Source: Rhizobium phaseoli (GTDB lineage Bacteria; Pseudomonadota; Alphaproteobacteria; Rhizobiales; Rhizobiaceae). Taken from it: a DNA stretch of 64,000 nucleotides. Shown piece by piece: positions 7,800 through 16,807 of this stretch. How positions within the stretch are numbered: the first letter of the stretch is position 1; every line of letters begins with the position of its first letter. Under the pieces are notes generated by a model. That model was not told where the DNA came from and made no database searches. It saw only the letters and a program-made list of their open reading frames with translations. The stretch lies in the NCBI RefSeq assembly GCF_003985125.1, contig NZ_ML133580.1, positions 62,001 through 126,000 of the forward strand, in the 5' to 3' direction. The position numbers and the translations under genes were made by a program.

Positions 7800-8648
7800 A
7801 TGGCCAAGCGGATAGAAACCTTCTCTGAGATCACCGATCGCTATGACGTGGTGCTCTGTGATGTCTGGGGCGTCGTTCACAACGGCGTCGATCCGTTTCC
7901 GAAGGCTGCTGCCGCCCTTCAGGCCGCCCGCGAGAGCGGCCTCGCCGTCGTCCTCATCACAAATTCGCCGCGCCTTTCCTGGCAGGTCGTCGAGCAATTG
8001 CGTCATATCGGCGTGCCCGACAGCGCCTATGACAGGATTGTCACCTCGGGCGACGTCACGCGCGGGCTGATTTCCGAGGGGCCGAAGACGGTCTTTCTGC
8101 TCGGCCCCGAGCGCGACAAGGCGCTTCTCGAAGGCATCGGCGTCGAGCGGGTGCCATCCGGCGAAGCGCGATCGCTCGTCTGCACCGGCTTTTTCGACGA
8201 TGAGACCGAGAAGCCGGAAGATTACACCGACATGCTTCTGGATTTTCAGGCGCGCGAGGTGCCGATGATCTGTGCCAATCCCGACCTCGTCGTCGAGCGC
8301 GGCCACCGCATCATTCCCTGCGCCGGCGCCATGGCCGCCTATTACGAGCAGCTCGGCGGCAAAACCCGCATCGCCGGCAAACCGCACCGGCCGATTTACG
8401 AGGCGACGCTGGCCGCTGCCCGCGAACTTCGCGGCGAGGTGCCGGCCGAGCGCGTGCTGGCGATCGGCGACGGCATGCCGACCGATGTCCGTGGCGCCTT
8501 GAATTTTGGCCTCGACCTTCTCTACATCAGCGGCGGGATCCACGCCAAGGAATACACCTTGAACGGCGAAACCGACGAGGCAATCCTCAACGCCTATCTC
8601 GAACGGGAAAACGCCGCGCCGAAGTGGTGGATGCCGCGCCTTGCATAA
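7800..8648 (+). CDS. HAD-superfamily subfamily IIA hydrolase
   Basis: A 282-aa cytoplasmic phosphatase-like protein. Motif I is CDVWGVVHNG (residues about 18-27) with a DxW variant typical of the TIGR01459-type IIA subfamily. Motif II is ITNSPR, the conserved Lys lies in AGKPHRPIY, and motif III is IGDGMPTDVRGA near residue 222. The cap domain lies between motifs II and III. The ATG at 7800 begins the conserved region; upstream sequence in frame is poor. Substrate unknown. It lies 14 bases before ribF, so the two may be co-transcribed. Confidence 0.88.
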   Translation: MAKRIETFSEITDRYDVVLCDVWGVVHNGVDPFPKAAAALQAARESGLAVVLITNSPRLSWQVVEQLRHIGVPDSAYDRIVTSGDVTRGLISEGPKTVFLLGPERDKALLEGIGVERVPSGEARSLVCTGFFDDETEKPEDYTDMLLDFQAREVPMICANPDLVVERGHRIIPCAGAMAAYYEQLGGKTRIAGKPHRPIYEATLAAARELRGEVPAERVLAIGDGMPTDVRGALNFGLDLLYISGGIHAKEYTLNGETDEAILNAYLERENAAPKWWMPRLA

Positions 8649-8662
8649 AGAGAAGCCAGCCG

Positions 8663-9646
8663 ATGACCGTTTTCCACCGCAATGAAACCCGCGATCCCTT
8701 GCCCGCCCATCTCCGGGGCGGGGTGATCGCCATCGGCAATTTCGACGGCGTGCATCGCGGCCATCAATCGGTGCTGAACCGCGCGCTTGAGATCGCAAGG
8801 GCGCGCGGCATCCCCGCCTTAGTGTTGACCTTCGAGCCGCATCCGCGCACCGTCTTCCGGCCGCAGACCCCGGTGTTCCGCCTGACACCCGCGCCGCTCA
8901 AGGCCCGTATCTTGGAAACGCTGGGGTTCAACGCCGTCATCGAATATCCCTTCGACGTCGAGTTCTCGCAGCGCTCGGCCGATGATTTCATCCATTCGAT
9001 CCTTAAGGACTGGCTCGGCGCCTCCGAAGTCGTCACCGGCTTCGATTTCCACTTCGGCCGCAACCGCGAAGGCGGCCCCGCCTTCCTGATGAATGCCGGC
9101 CAGACCTACGGCTTCGGCGTCACCCTGATCGATGCCTTCCGCGACGAAAATGCCGACGTCGTCTCGTCGAGCCATATCCGCGCGTTGCTGAAGGAGGGCG
9201 AGGTCAGCCAGGTCGCCGGCATGCTCGGTTACCGCTATACGGTCGAGGCGGAGGTGATCGACGGCGAAAAGCTCGGCCGGCAGCTTGGCTTCCCCACGGC
9301 CAACATGCGCCTGCCGCCGGAGGCCGAGCTTGCCGCCGGCATCTACGCCGTCCGCTTCCGCCGCCAGGACGGAACGCTCCACGATGCGGTCGCAAGCTAC
9401 GGCCGCCGCCCGACGGTGACGGAAAACGGCGCGCCGCTGCTCGAAACCTATGTCTTCGATTTCAGCGGCGATCTCTACGGCCAGCTCTGCGCCGTCTCCT
9501 TCTTCGGCTATATAAGACCGGAGCTGAAATTCGACGGTCTCGATCCGCTCGTCGCCCAGATCAAGCGCGACGAGGAGGAGGCGAGGGCGCTGCTGGCGGG
9601 GGTGAAGCCGCTGAGTGCGCTCGATGGGAAGCTCTGCTTTTCCTGA
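8663..9646 (+). CDS. ribF: Bifunctional riboflavin kinase / FAD synthetase RibF
   Basis: This makes FMN from riboflavin and then FAD. The product is 327 aa. The N-terminal nucleotidyltransferase domain (about 1-185) carries GNFDGVHRGHQ with its HxGH signature. The C-terminal flavokinase domain (about 190-310) carries GRQLGFPTANM. The start is ATG at 8663, 14 bases after the upstream HAD gene. It is followed after 290 bases by ileS, an order seen in many proteobacteria. Confidence 0.96.
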   Translation: MTVFHRNETRDPLPAHLRGGVIAIGNFDGVHRGHQSVLNRALEIARARGIPALVLTFEPHPRTVFRPQTPVFRLTPAPLKARILETLGFNAVIEYPFDVEFSQRSADDFIHSILKDWLGASEVVTGFDFHFGRNREGGPAFLMNAGQTYGFGVTLIDAFRDENADVVSSSHIRALLKEGEVSQVAGMLGYRYTVEAEVIDGEKLGRQLGFPTANMRLPPEAELAAGIYAVRFRRQDGTLHDAVASYGRRPTVTENGAPLLETYVFDFSGDLYGQLCAVSFFGYIRPELKFDGLDPLVAQIKRDEEEARALLAGVKPLSALDGKLCFS

Positions 9647-9936
9647 GGCCCGTGCCGAGGACGGAGTTTTTCCGCAGGCAAACGGAAATTTCGCCGACGC
9701 CCAGCGATATCATGCGGTGAATTCTTCTCTTCCTTTTCCCCGCAAAAACGCCTATGAACCGGCGCGATGAGAAAATTTCGGCTGGCGATCACGATACGAA
9801 TTATCGGCCCGGCCTTCCGCGCGCGCTAAGCGGCCGGGAGGTCCGGGTTTTCGGCGCTTGGATACAAGCGCTTCCGTCACCAGCTTTTTCACGCCGTTGC
9901 GCCCCTTTCTGGGCCGCCAGAAACGATTGTCCCGAT

Positions 9937-12843
9937 ATGACCGACACAGCCGAAAAGATCGATTACTCGAAGACCCTCTATTTGCCCGAAACCGATTTCC
10001 CGATGCGCGCCGGCCTGCCGCAGAAGGAGCCGGAGCTCGTCAAGCGCTGGCAGGAGATGGATCTCTACAAGAAACTGCGCGCCTCTGCCGCCGGCCGCGA
10101 AAAATTCGTGCTGCATGACGGCCCGCCCTATGCCAACGGCAATATCCACATCGGCCATGCGCTGAACAAGATCCTCAAGGACGTCATCAACCGTTCGTTC
10201 CAGATGCGCGGCTACGACGCCAATTACGTGCCCGGCTGGGATTGCCATGGCCTGCCGATCGAATGGAAGATCGAGGAGGAGAACTATCGCGCCAAGGGCA
10301 AGGCCAAGCCGGATCTGAAAGAGCCGGCGGCGATGATCGAATTCCGCCGCGAGTGCCGCGCCTATGCCGAAAAATGGATCAAGGTCCAGGGCGACGAGTT
10401 CCAGCGCCTCGGCATCGTCGGCGATTTCGACAACCCGTATCTGACGATGAATTTTCATGCGGAGAGCCGTATTGCCGGCGAGCTGCTGAAGATCGCCGCA
10501 AGCGGCCAGCTCTACCGCGGCTCCAAGCCGATCATGTGGTCGGTGGTCGAGCGCACCGCGCTGGCCGAAGCCGAAGTCGAGTATCACGACTACGAGAGCG
10601 ACACGATCTGGGTGAAATTCCCCGTCGCGAAAGGCCCCGATGGCGTGAAGGATGCCTTCGTCGTCATCTGGACGACCACGCCCTGGACAATCCCCGGCAA
10701 CCGGGCGATCGCCTATTCCTCGCGGGTTGCCTACGGCCTCTATGAAGTCACGGCTGCCGAAAATGATTTTGGCCCGCGCCCGGGCGAGAAGCTGATCTTC
10801 GCTGACAAGCTGGCTGAGGAATCTTTCGCCAAGGCGAAGCTGCAGTACAAGCGCCTTGCCGATGTTGCGGCCGCCGATCTCGCTGCCATCACATGCGCGC
10901 ATCCGCTCAAGGGGCTCGGCGGCGGCTATGAATTTGCCGTGCCGTTGCTCGAAGGCGATCATGTCACCGACGATGCCGGTACGGGTTTCGTGCATACGGC
11001 GCCGAGCCACGGCCGCGAAGACTTCGACGTCTGGATGGCGCATGGCCGCGAGATCGAAGCGCGCGGCATCGAGACCAAGATCCCGTTCCCGGTCGACGAC
11101 GGTGGCTTCTACACAGCCGATGCCCCCGGCCTCGAAGGCGCCCGCGTCATCGACGACAACGGCAAGAAGGGCGATGCCAACGACCGCGTCATCAAGGCGC
11201 TGATCGAATGCGGCGCGCTCTTTGCCCGCGGCCGCCTGAAGCACCAGTATCCGCATTCCTGGCGCTCGAAGAAGCCGGTCATCTTCCGCAACACGCCGCA
11301 GTGGTTCGTCTATATGGATAAGACGCTGCCGGACGGAACGACGCTGCGCACCCGGGCGCTCACCGCGATCGATGACACCCGCTTCGTGCCGGCTGCCGGC
11401 CAGAACCGCCTGCGCGCGATGATCGAGCAGCGCCCGGACTGGGTGCTTTCTCGTCAACGCGCCTGGGGCGTGCCGATCTGCGTCTTCGTCGATGAACATG
11501 GCGCCGTGCTGCAGGACGAGGCCGTCAACGCCCGCATCCTCGATGCCTTCGACGCCGAGGGCGCTGACGCCTGGTTTGCCGAAGGCGCCAAGGAGCGCTT
11601 CCTCGGCAACGAGCATGATCCGGCCAAGTGGTCGCAGGTCATGGATATCCTCGACGTCTGGTTCGACTCGGGCTCGACGCACACCTTCACGCTGGAGGAC
11701 CGCCCGGACCTGAAGTGGCCGGCCGACCTTTATCTCGAAGGCTCCGACCAGCATCGCGGCTGGTTCCATTCCTCGCTGTTGGAATCGGCTGCCACCCGCG
11801 GCCGCGCGCCTTACGACGCCGTCCTCACCCATGGCTTCACCATGGACGAGAAGGGCGAGAAGATGTCGAAGTCGAAGGGCAACGTCACCGCCCCGCAGGA
11901 GGTGATGAAGGACGCCGGCGCCGACATTCTGCGCCTCTGGGTGATGACCTCGGACTATGCCGACGACCTGCGCGTCGGCAAGACGATCATCCAGACCAAT
12001 GTCGATGCCTATCGCAAGCTGCGCAACACTATCCGCTGGATGCTCGGCACGCTGGCCCATGACAAGGGCGAGGAGATCGCGCTGGCCGATCTGCCGGAGC
12101 TGGAGCAGCTGATGCTGCATCGGCTGGCCGAGCTCGATCAGCTGGTGCGCGAAAACTACGACGCGTTCGACTTCAAGAAGATCGCCCGCGCGCTGATCGA
12201 TTTCGCCAATGTCGAGCTTTCGGCCTTCTATTTCGATGTCCGCAAGGATGCGCTTTATTGCGACGCGCCGTCGAGCCTGCGCCGGCGCGCCAGCCTGCAC
12301 GTCATCCGCCAGATCTTCGATTGCATGGTGACCTGGCTTGCGCCGATGCTGCCCTTCACCACCGAGGAGGCCTGGCTGTCGCGCAATCCGTCGGCCATAT
12401 CCGTGCATCTGGAGCAGTTCGCCCCGGTTGCCAAGGAATGGCGCAACGATGCGCTGGCCGAGAAGTGGAAGAAGATCAGGGCTGTGCGTTCGGTCGTGAC
12501 AGGCGCGCTGGAAATCGAGCGCAAGGACAAGCGCATCGGCTCCTCGCTGGAAGCGGCGCCCGTCGTCCATATCGCCGATGCCGAGCTTCGCAAGGCGCTC
12601 GAAGGCCAGGATTTCAGCGAAGTCTGCATCACCTCGGGCATAACAATCAAGGCGGACGCCGGTCCGGCGGAAGCCTTCCGCCTGGCCGAAGTGCCTGACG
12701 TCGCGGTCGTGCCGAAGCTCGCCGAAGGTGTCAAATGCGCCCGTTCCTGGCGCATCACCACCGATGTCGGCTCCGATCCTGATTATCCCGACGTCTCGGC
12801 GCGTGACGCTGCGGCATTGCGCGAACTCGGCATCCGCGCCTGA
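9937..12843 (+). CDS. ileS: Isoleucyl-tRNA synthetase
   Basis: A 968-aa class I synthetase. The HIGH motif appears as GNIHIGHALNK (near residue 72), the editing CP1 domain contains WTTTPWTIPGNRA, and the KMSKS motif is EKMSKSKGN (near residue 645). The anticodon-binding domain follows. The C-terminal end has a single Cys instead of the zinc-binding Cys set of E. coli IleRS. The start at 9937 (MTDTAEKIDYSKTL) matches the family N-terminus. The frame is open back to 9754, but that part shows no conserved sequence. Confidence 0.98.
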   Translation: MTDTAEKIDYSKTLYLPETDFPMRAGLPQKEPELVKRWQEMDLYKKLRASAAGREKFVLHDGPPYANGNIHIGHALNKILKDVINRSFQMRGYDANYVPGWDCHGLPIEWKIEEENYRAKGKAKPDLKEPAAMIEFRRECRAYAEKWIKVQGDEFQRLGIVGDFDNPYLTMNFHAESRIAGELLKIAASGQLYRGSKPIMWSVVERTALAEAEVEYHDYESDTIWVKFPVAKGPDGVKDAFVVIWTTTPWTIPGNRAIAYSSRVAYGLYEVTAAENDFGPRPGEKLIFADKLAEESFAKAKLQYKRLADVAAADLAAITCAHPLKGLGGGYEFAVPLLEGDHVTDDAGTGFVHTAPSHGREDFDVWMAHGREIEARGIETKIPFPVDDGGFYTADAPGLEGARVIDDNGKKGDANDRVIKALIECGALFARGRLKHQYPHSWRSKKPVIFRNTPQWFVYMDKTLPDGTTLRTRALTAIDDTRFVPAAGQNRLRAMIEQRPDWVLSRQRAWGVPICVFVDEHGAVLQDEAVNARILDAFDAEGADAWFAEGAKERFLGNEHDPAKWSQVMDILDVWFDSGSTHTFTLEDRPDLKWPADLYLEGSDQHRGWFHSSLLESAATRGRAPYDAVLTHGFTMDEKGEKMSKSKGNVTAPQEVMKDAGADILRLWVMTSDYADDLRVGKTIIQTNVDAYRKLRNTIRWMLGTLAHDKGEEIALADLPELEQLMLHRLAELDQLVRENYDAFDFKKIARALIDFANVELSAFYFDVRKDALYCDAPSSLRRRASLHVIRQIFDCMVTWLAPMLPFTTEEAWLSRNPSAISVHLEQFAPVAKEWRNDALAEKWKKIRAVRSVVTGALEIERKDKRIGSSLEAAPVVHIADAELRKALEGQDFSEVCITSGITIKADAGPAEAFRLAEVPDVAVVPKLAEGVKCARSWRITTDVGSDPDYPDVSARDAAALRELGIRA

Positions 12844-12974
12844 AGATATTTGCCGGGTGAATTGCCTTTATGGCGGTCATCCGGTAAAAGCTGCCTGAAA
12901 ATGGCCGGATTTTTGCGTCAGGGGGACGGTTGTCCGGTTGGGCAACGATTGCACCGGTGGCTGGAAGGGTTTTC

Positions 12975-13604
12975 ATGTTCGCAACGCATTGGTTCCGTAT
13001 GGGCGCCTGCCTGTCTGTTGTCGTGGCGGGATGCTCGTTGGTGTCCAGTTGCGCCAGCAGCCCGACCTACGGCACCGACAAGACCGCCATGGAGCAGCTG
13101 ACCGACGATCTCGGCCAGTCCGTGTCGCTGACCGGGCCGGATCCGAAGAACAAGGGCGTCAAGTACTCGCCGCGTCCGACGCTGGTGCTGCCGGCTGAGG
13201 GGCAGAGGGAGACCCTTGTTCAACCGCAACAGACGGTGGCCACCAAGGACAATCCACAGTGGCTTGAATCGCCGGAGGAAACCCGCGCCCGCCTCGTTTC
13301 GGAGGCCGACGCGAACTCCGACAACCCGAACTACCGCTCGCCGCTCGCCAGCTCGGCGATTGAAGGCGGCCGCCGCACCACGGAAGCCCAGACGCAGGCC
13401 TATCGCGAAGCCCGCGCCCTGCAGAAGGGCTCCTACGTCGATCAGCGCCGCTATATTTCCGACCCGCCGCCCGGCTACCGCACCGTCGATGATCCGGCAA
13501 AGCTCGACGATGTCGGTGAGCCCGAGCTCAAGAAGCAGAAGAAGCGCAAGAAGGATGCTGCGATCGCCAACAGCGGCAAGCAGTGGTGGAACTTCCTGCA
13601 ATAG
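12975..13604 (+). CDS. Putative lipoprotein of unknown function
   Basis: A 209-aa protein with an N-terminal signal peptide ending in lipobox-like cysteines (VVVAGC and LVSSC, around residues 20-27), so probably anchored in a membrane and periplasmic. The mature part is hydrophilic, rich in Pro, Asp and Lys, has no recognised domain, and ends with a basic KKQKKRKKD stretch followed by KQWWNFLQ. The ATG at 12975 has AGG about 8 nt upstream; an alternative GTG/TTG-type start lies at 12930. It is often found after ileS in rhizobia (recalled, not checked). Confidence 0.75.
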   Translation: MFATHWFRMGACLSVVVAGCSLVSSCASSPTYGTDKTAMEQLTDDLGQSVSLTGPDPKNKGVKYSPRPTLVLPAEGQRETLVQPQQTVATKDNPQWLESPEETRARLVSEADANSDNPNYRSPLASSAIEGGRRTTEAQTQAYREARALQKGSYVDQRRYISDPPPGYRTVDDPAKLDDVGEPELKKQKKRKKDAAIANSGKQWWNFLQ

Positions 13605-13650
13605 CGGCTTGTCCGAGCGCTCAGGCGCCGTCCTAGGAGATCGACGAAGC

Positions 13651-13752
13651 AGCCCCTCATCCGGCTGCCGCCACCTTCTCCCCGTAAACGGGGCGAAGGG
13701 ACCATGCCGCAACCTCTCCGTTCCCCGCACACCTCTCGCAGGGCTCGTCCCA
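13651..13752 (+). repeat. Intergenic repeat, AGCCCCTCATCCG family (truncated copy)
   Basis: It begins AGCCCCTCATCCGGCTGCCG, contains a CTTCTCCCCG...CGGGGCGAAGG hairpin, and ends near CTCTCGCAGGGCTCGTCCC. It is related to copies at 52131-52316 and 55099-55239 but lacks their distal CTCTCCCCGT hairpin. It lies between two convergent genes. Confidence 0.8.
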
Positions 13753-13787
13753 ACCATTAGCTCGAAAACCGAAGATAACGCGCGGGA

Positions 13788-14261
13788 CTACAGCGCCTCT
13801 CTCTTCTGCGAAAAGAACGTCCGCAAAATCTCAGCCGACTGAACCTCGTTGAGGCCGGAATAGACTTCCGGGACGTGGTGGCATGTTGGCTGCGCATAGA
13901 ATCGCACGCCGTTGTCGACGGCGCCGCCCTTCGGGTCCTCGGCGCCGTAATAGAGCCTGCGGATGCGCGCAAACGAGATGGCTGCCGCGCACATGGTGCA
14001 GGGCTCCAGCGTCACATAGAGATCGGCGCCCGCAAGACGTTCCTGTCCGAGCGCTTCGCAGGCGAGCCGGATCGCGGCGATTTCGGCATGGGCGGTGACG
14101 TCATTGCGCTCGCGCGTGCGGTTTCCCGAGCGGGAAACGGCGATATCGTCAATGACGACGACGGCGCCGATCGGCACTTCGCCGCGTTCGCCGGCGGCGC
14201 GCGCCTCTTCGAGCGCCATCTCCATGAAACGATTTGTCTTCACGATAGCAAGAATTTCCAC
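13788..14261 (-). CDS. tadA: tRNA-specific adenosine deaminase TadA
   Basis: This deaminates A34 to inosine in the tRNA-Arg anticodon. The 157-aa zinc deaminase carries HAEIAAIRLA (zinc His and proton-shuttle Glu) and PCTMCAAA (two zinc Cys). The start may be M1 (14261) or M13 (14225, MEMALEEARAAGERGEVPIGA), where the family homology begins. It is divergent from the pseudouridine synthase gene with a 54-base gap. Confidence 0.94.
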   Translation of the reverse strand: MEILAIVKTNRFMEMALEEARAAGERGEVPIGAVVVIDDIAVSRSGNRTRERNDVTAHAEIAAIRLACEALGQERLAGADLYVTLEPCTMCAAAISFARIRRLYYGAEDPKGGAVDNGVRFYAQPTCHHVPEVYSGLNEVQSAEILRTFFSQKREAL

Positions 14262-14315
14262 TTAACCGCAGATGCGTGACCTGATAGACAGGCCCAAAAG
14301 GCAGGCAAACAACAA

Positions 14316-16253
14316 ATGACATCCAAAGACAAGCCAAAACGCCCGGGTGCAAAGCCCTTTTCACGCGACGCCGGGGCCAAGGCCGGCCCGAAAGCGGGCG
14401 GCGCGAAGCCGGCAAAGGCTGCAGCCACGCGCCCGGCCGCGGCCGAAACTGAGGGCGAGGCCAAGGCCGAACGCATTTCCAAGGTGATGGCGCGCGCCGG
14501 CGTCGCCTCCCGCCGCGACATCGAACGCATGATCATGGAAGGCCGGGTGACGCTGAACGGCAAGGTTCTCGAAACCCCCGTCGTCAATGTCACGCTCGCC
14601 GACCGGATCGAGGTCGACGGCGTGCCGATCCGCGGCATCGAGCGCACCAGGCTGTGGCTCTATCACAAGCCGGCCGGTCTGGTGACCACCAATGCCGATC
14701 CGGAAGGCCGCCCGACCGTCTTCGACAACCTGCCGGAAGAACTGCCGCGCGTCATGTCGATCGGCCGTCTCGACATCAATACCGAAGGGCTGCTGCTGCT
14801 GACCAATGACGGCGGCCTTGCCCGGGCGCTGGAACTGCCGGCGACCGGCTGGCTGAGGCGCTATCGCGTCCGCGCCCATGGCGAGATCGATCAGGAAGCG
14901 CTCGACAAGCTGAAGGACGGTATCGCCGTCGACGGCGTGCTCTATGGTTCGATCGAGGCGACGCTCGACCGCACGCAAGGCTCGAACGTCTGGATCACCA
15001 TGGGCCTTCGCGAAGGCAAGAACCGCGAAATCAAGAACGTGCTCGGCGCCCTCGGCCTCGACGTCAACCGCCTGATCCGCATTTCATACGGCCCGTTCCA
15101 GCTCGGCGATCTGCCGGAGGGCCATGTCATCGAAGTGCGCGGCCGCACGCTCCGCGACCAGCTCGGCCCGCGCCTCATCGAGGAAGCCAAGGCCAATTTC
15201 GACGCGCCGATCTATAACGCCCCGGCCGTTGCCGCCGAGGAAGAGGCTGAGGTCGCCGCACCGGAGAAGCGCGAGCGTCCGCGCCGTGACGAGGACAAAC
15301 GCGAAAGGGCGTTGAGCCGTCTCGACACCAAGCGGGACGACCGTCGCGGTGATGACCGCCGTGGTGGCGCGCGCCGCGATGACGATCGCCGCGACGGCGG
15401 ACGCCGGGATGACGAGAAGCCGAAGCGCTCTGAGCCGCTCGGCCAGCGCCGCAGCGCCAATGTCTGGATGGCGCCCGGCGCCCGGCCGCTCGGCGAAAAG
15501 GCGGCGGCGAAAGCTGCCAAGAACGCCCAGACTGCGCGCCGCCGCGGCGAGCAGGCGCCGGCAAAGAGTGCTGCCTTCGATCGCATCGAGGATCGTCCGC
15601 GCACGCCGATCAACCGCGTGCGCGAAGAGGACGGCGAATGGATTCGCTCGAGCGAGCAGCCCCGCCGCAAGGATGAGGGCGAGGGCTTCGGCCGCAAGCG
15701 CTCCTTCGGCGATCGCCCCGCCCGCGAAGACCGCGGTTTCGGCGATCGTCCTTCACGCGGCGATCGGCCTTTCGGCGACAAGCCGCGCGGCGACCGCAGG
15801 CCGCGTGCCGATGGCGACGAGCGTCCCCGTGCCGCCAGAACTTCCGCCGGCGAGGGCCGTTCGGAACGTCCGCGCGGCGACCGCCCGTTCGGCGATCGTC
15901 CTTCGCGTGGTGACCGGCCTTTCGGCGACAAGCCGAGTGGAGACCGCAGGCCGCGCGAAGATGGTGACGAGCGTCCGCGGGCAGCCAGAAGCTTTGCCGG
16001 TGAGGGGCGGTCCGAGCGTCCGCGCGGCGAACGGTCCTTCGGCGACAAGGCGCCCGGCGGCAAGCCTTCGGGCGATAAGCCGCGCGGCAAGGGCTTTGGT
16101 GCCAAGCCCGGCGGATCGAAGAATTTTTCCGGCAAGCCGAAGGGCGGCAAGCCCGGCAGCGACAGGCCGGGCGGCGACAGGCCTGCGGGCGGCCCGTCCA
16201 GAGGTGGCGGAAAAGGAAAGGGAATGACGCGCGGTGCGGATCGTCGGCGGTGA
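14316..16253 (+). CDS. RluB-type pseudouridine synthase with long repetitive basic tail
   Basis: The 645-aa protein has an S4 RNA-binding domain (about residues 50-100, RISKVMARAGVASRRDIERMI). An RsuA/RluB catalytic domain follows (about 105-290), with catalytic Asp in GRLDINTEGLLLLTNDGG. This predicts modification of large-subunit rRNA in the PTC region. From about residue 300 to the end the protein is a low-complexity tail rich in Arg, Asp, Gly and Pro. It includes two tandem 50-residue units (DNA 15741-15890 and 15891-16040), each with GDRPFGDKP. The tail probably binds RNA and is disordered. It overlaps rsmD by 20 bases. Confidence 0.9.
   Translation: MTSKDKPKRPGAKPFSRDAGAKAGPKAGGAKPAKAAATRPAAAETEGEAKAERISKVMARAGVASRRDIERMIMEGRVTLNGKVLETPVVNVTLADRIEVDGVPIRGIERTRLWLYHKPAGLVTTNADPEGRPTVFDNLPEELPRVMSIGRLDINTEGLLLLTNDGGLARALELPATGWLRRYRVRAHGEIDQEALDKLKDGIAVDGVLYGSIEATLDRTQGSNVWITMGLREGKNREIKNVLGALGLDVNRLIRISYGPFQLGDLPEGHVIEVRGRTLRDQLGPRLIEEAKANFDAPIYNAPAVAAEEEAEVAAPEKRERPRRDEDKRERALSRLDTKRDDRRGDDRRGGARRDDDRRDGGRRDDEKPKRSEPLGQRRSANVWMAPGARPLGEKAAAKAAKNAQTARRRGEQAPAKSAAFDRIEDRPRTPINRVREEDGEWIRSSEQPRRKDEGEGFGRKRSFGDRPAREDRGFGDRPSRGDRPFGDKPRGDRRPRADGDERPRAARTSAGEGRSERPRGDRPFGDRPSRGDRPFGDKPSGDRRPREDGDERPRAARSFAGEGRSERPRGERSFGDKAPGGKPSGDKPRGKGFGAKPGGSKNFSGKPKGGKPGSDRPGGDRPAGGPSRGGGKGKGMTRGADRRR
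15741..16040 (+). repeat. Two tandem 150-bp coding repeats in the pseudouridine synthase tail
   Basis: Both 150-base units start GGCGATCGTCCTTC and run in frame, each coding 50 residues. They have diverged mostly at third positions, with a few amino acid changes (for example TSAGEG versus SFAGEG). This indicates an old duplication kept under selection for composition. Confidence 0.85.
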
Positions 16254-16794
16254 GTTTCGCGGACGGCCTCTCGCCGTGCCAAAATCCAACGATATCCGGC
16301 CGACTGCCGACCGGACGCGCGAGAGCCTGTTCAATATATTGAGCCATGCCTATCCGGGATGCGTCGACGGCACCCGGATCCTTGATCTTTTTGCCGGCAC
16401 CGGCGCCGTCGGCCTCGAAGCCGTGTCGCGTGGCTGTCGCCATGCGCTCTTCGTCGAAAACAGTGTCGAGGGCAGGGCGCTGCTCTGGGAAAACATTGAT
16501 GCGCTCGGCCTGCACGGCCGCACGCGCATCCTGCGCCGCGATGCCACCGATCTCGGCAGCGTCGGCAATCTCGAAGCCTTCGACGTGCTGTTCGCCGATC
16601 CGCCCTATGGCAAAGGCCTCGGCGAAAAGGCGATGGCGGCGGCCGCCCAGGGCGGCTGGCTCAGGCCGGGCGCGATTGCGGTGCTCGAAGAACGCGCCGA
16701 TGTTGTCGTTTCCGTGCATCCTTCCTATGTTTTCCTCGAAAGCCGCATCTTTGGCGATACGAGGGTGCATTTCTTCCGGTATCAGCCGCAATAA
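16234..16794 (+). CDS. rsmD: 16S rRNA (guanine-N2)-methyltransferase RsmD
   Basis: A 186-aa SAM methyltransferase for G966 of 16S rRNA. It starts VRIVGGEFRGRPL from a GTG codon. The SAM loop is LDLFAGTGAVGLEA and the catalytic motif is FADPPYGKGL (the DPPY form of NPPY). The start overlaps the end of the pseudouridine synthase gene in a different frame, so two rRNA-modification genes are coupled. Confidence 0.95.
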   Translation: MRIVGGEFRGRPLAVPKSNDIRPTADRTRESLFNILSHAYPGCVDGTRILDLFAGTGAVGLEAVSRGCRHALFVENSVEGRALLWENIDALGLHGRTRILRRDATDLGSVGNLEAFDVLFADPPYGKGLGEKAMAAAAQGGWLRPGAIAVLEERADVVVSVHPSYVFLESRIFGDTRVHFFRYQPQ

Positions 16795-16807
16795 GCGGGG
16801 GCGGGGC

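Noticed and set aside
9889..12570. 893-codon open frame antisense to ileS
   Set aside because: It mirrors the codon structure of ileS in a high-GC genome, and its translation has no domain. ileS is certain from its motifs.
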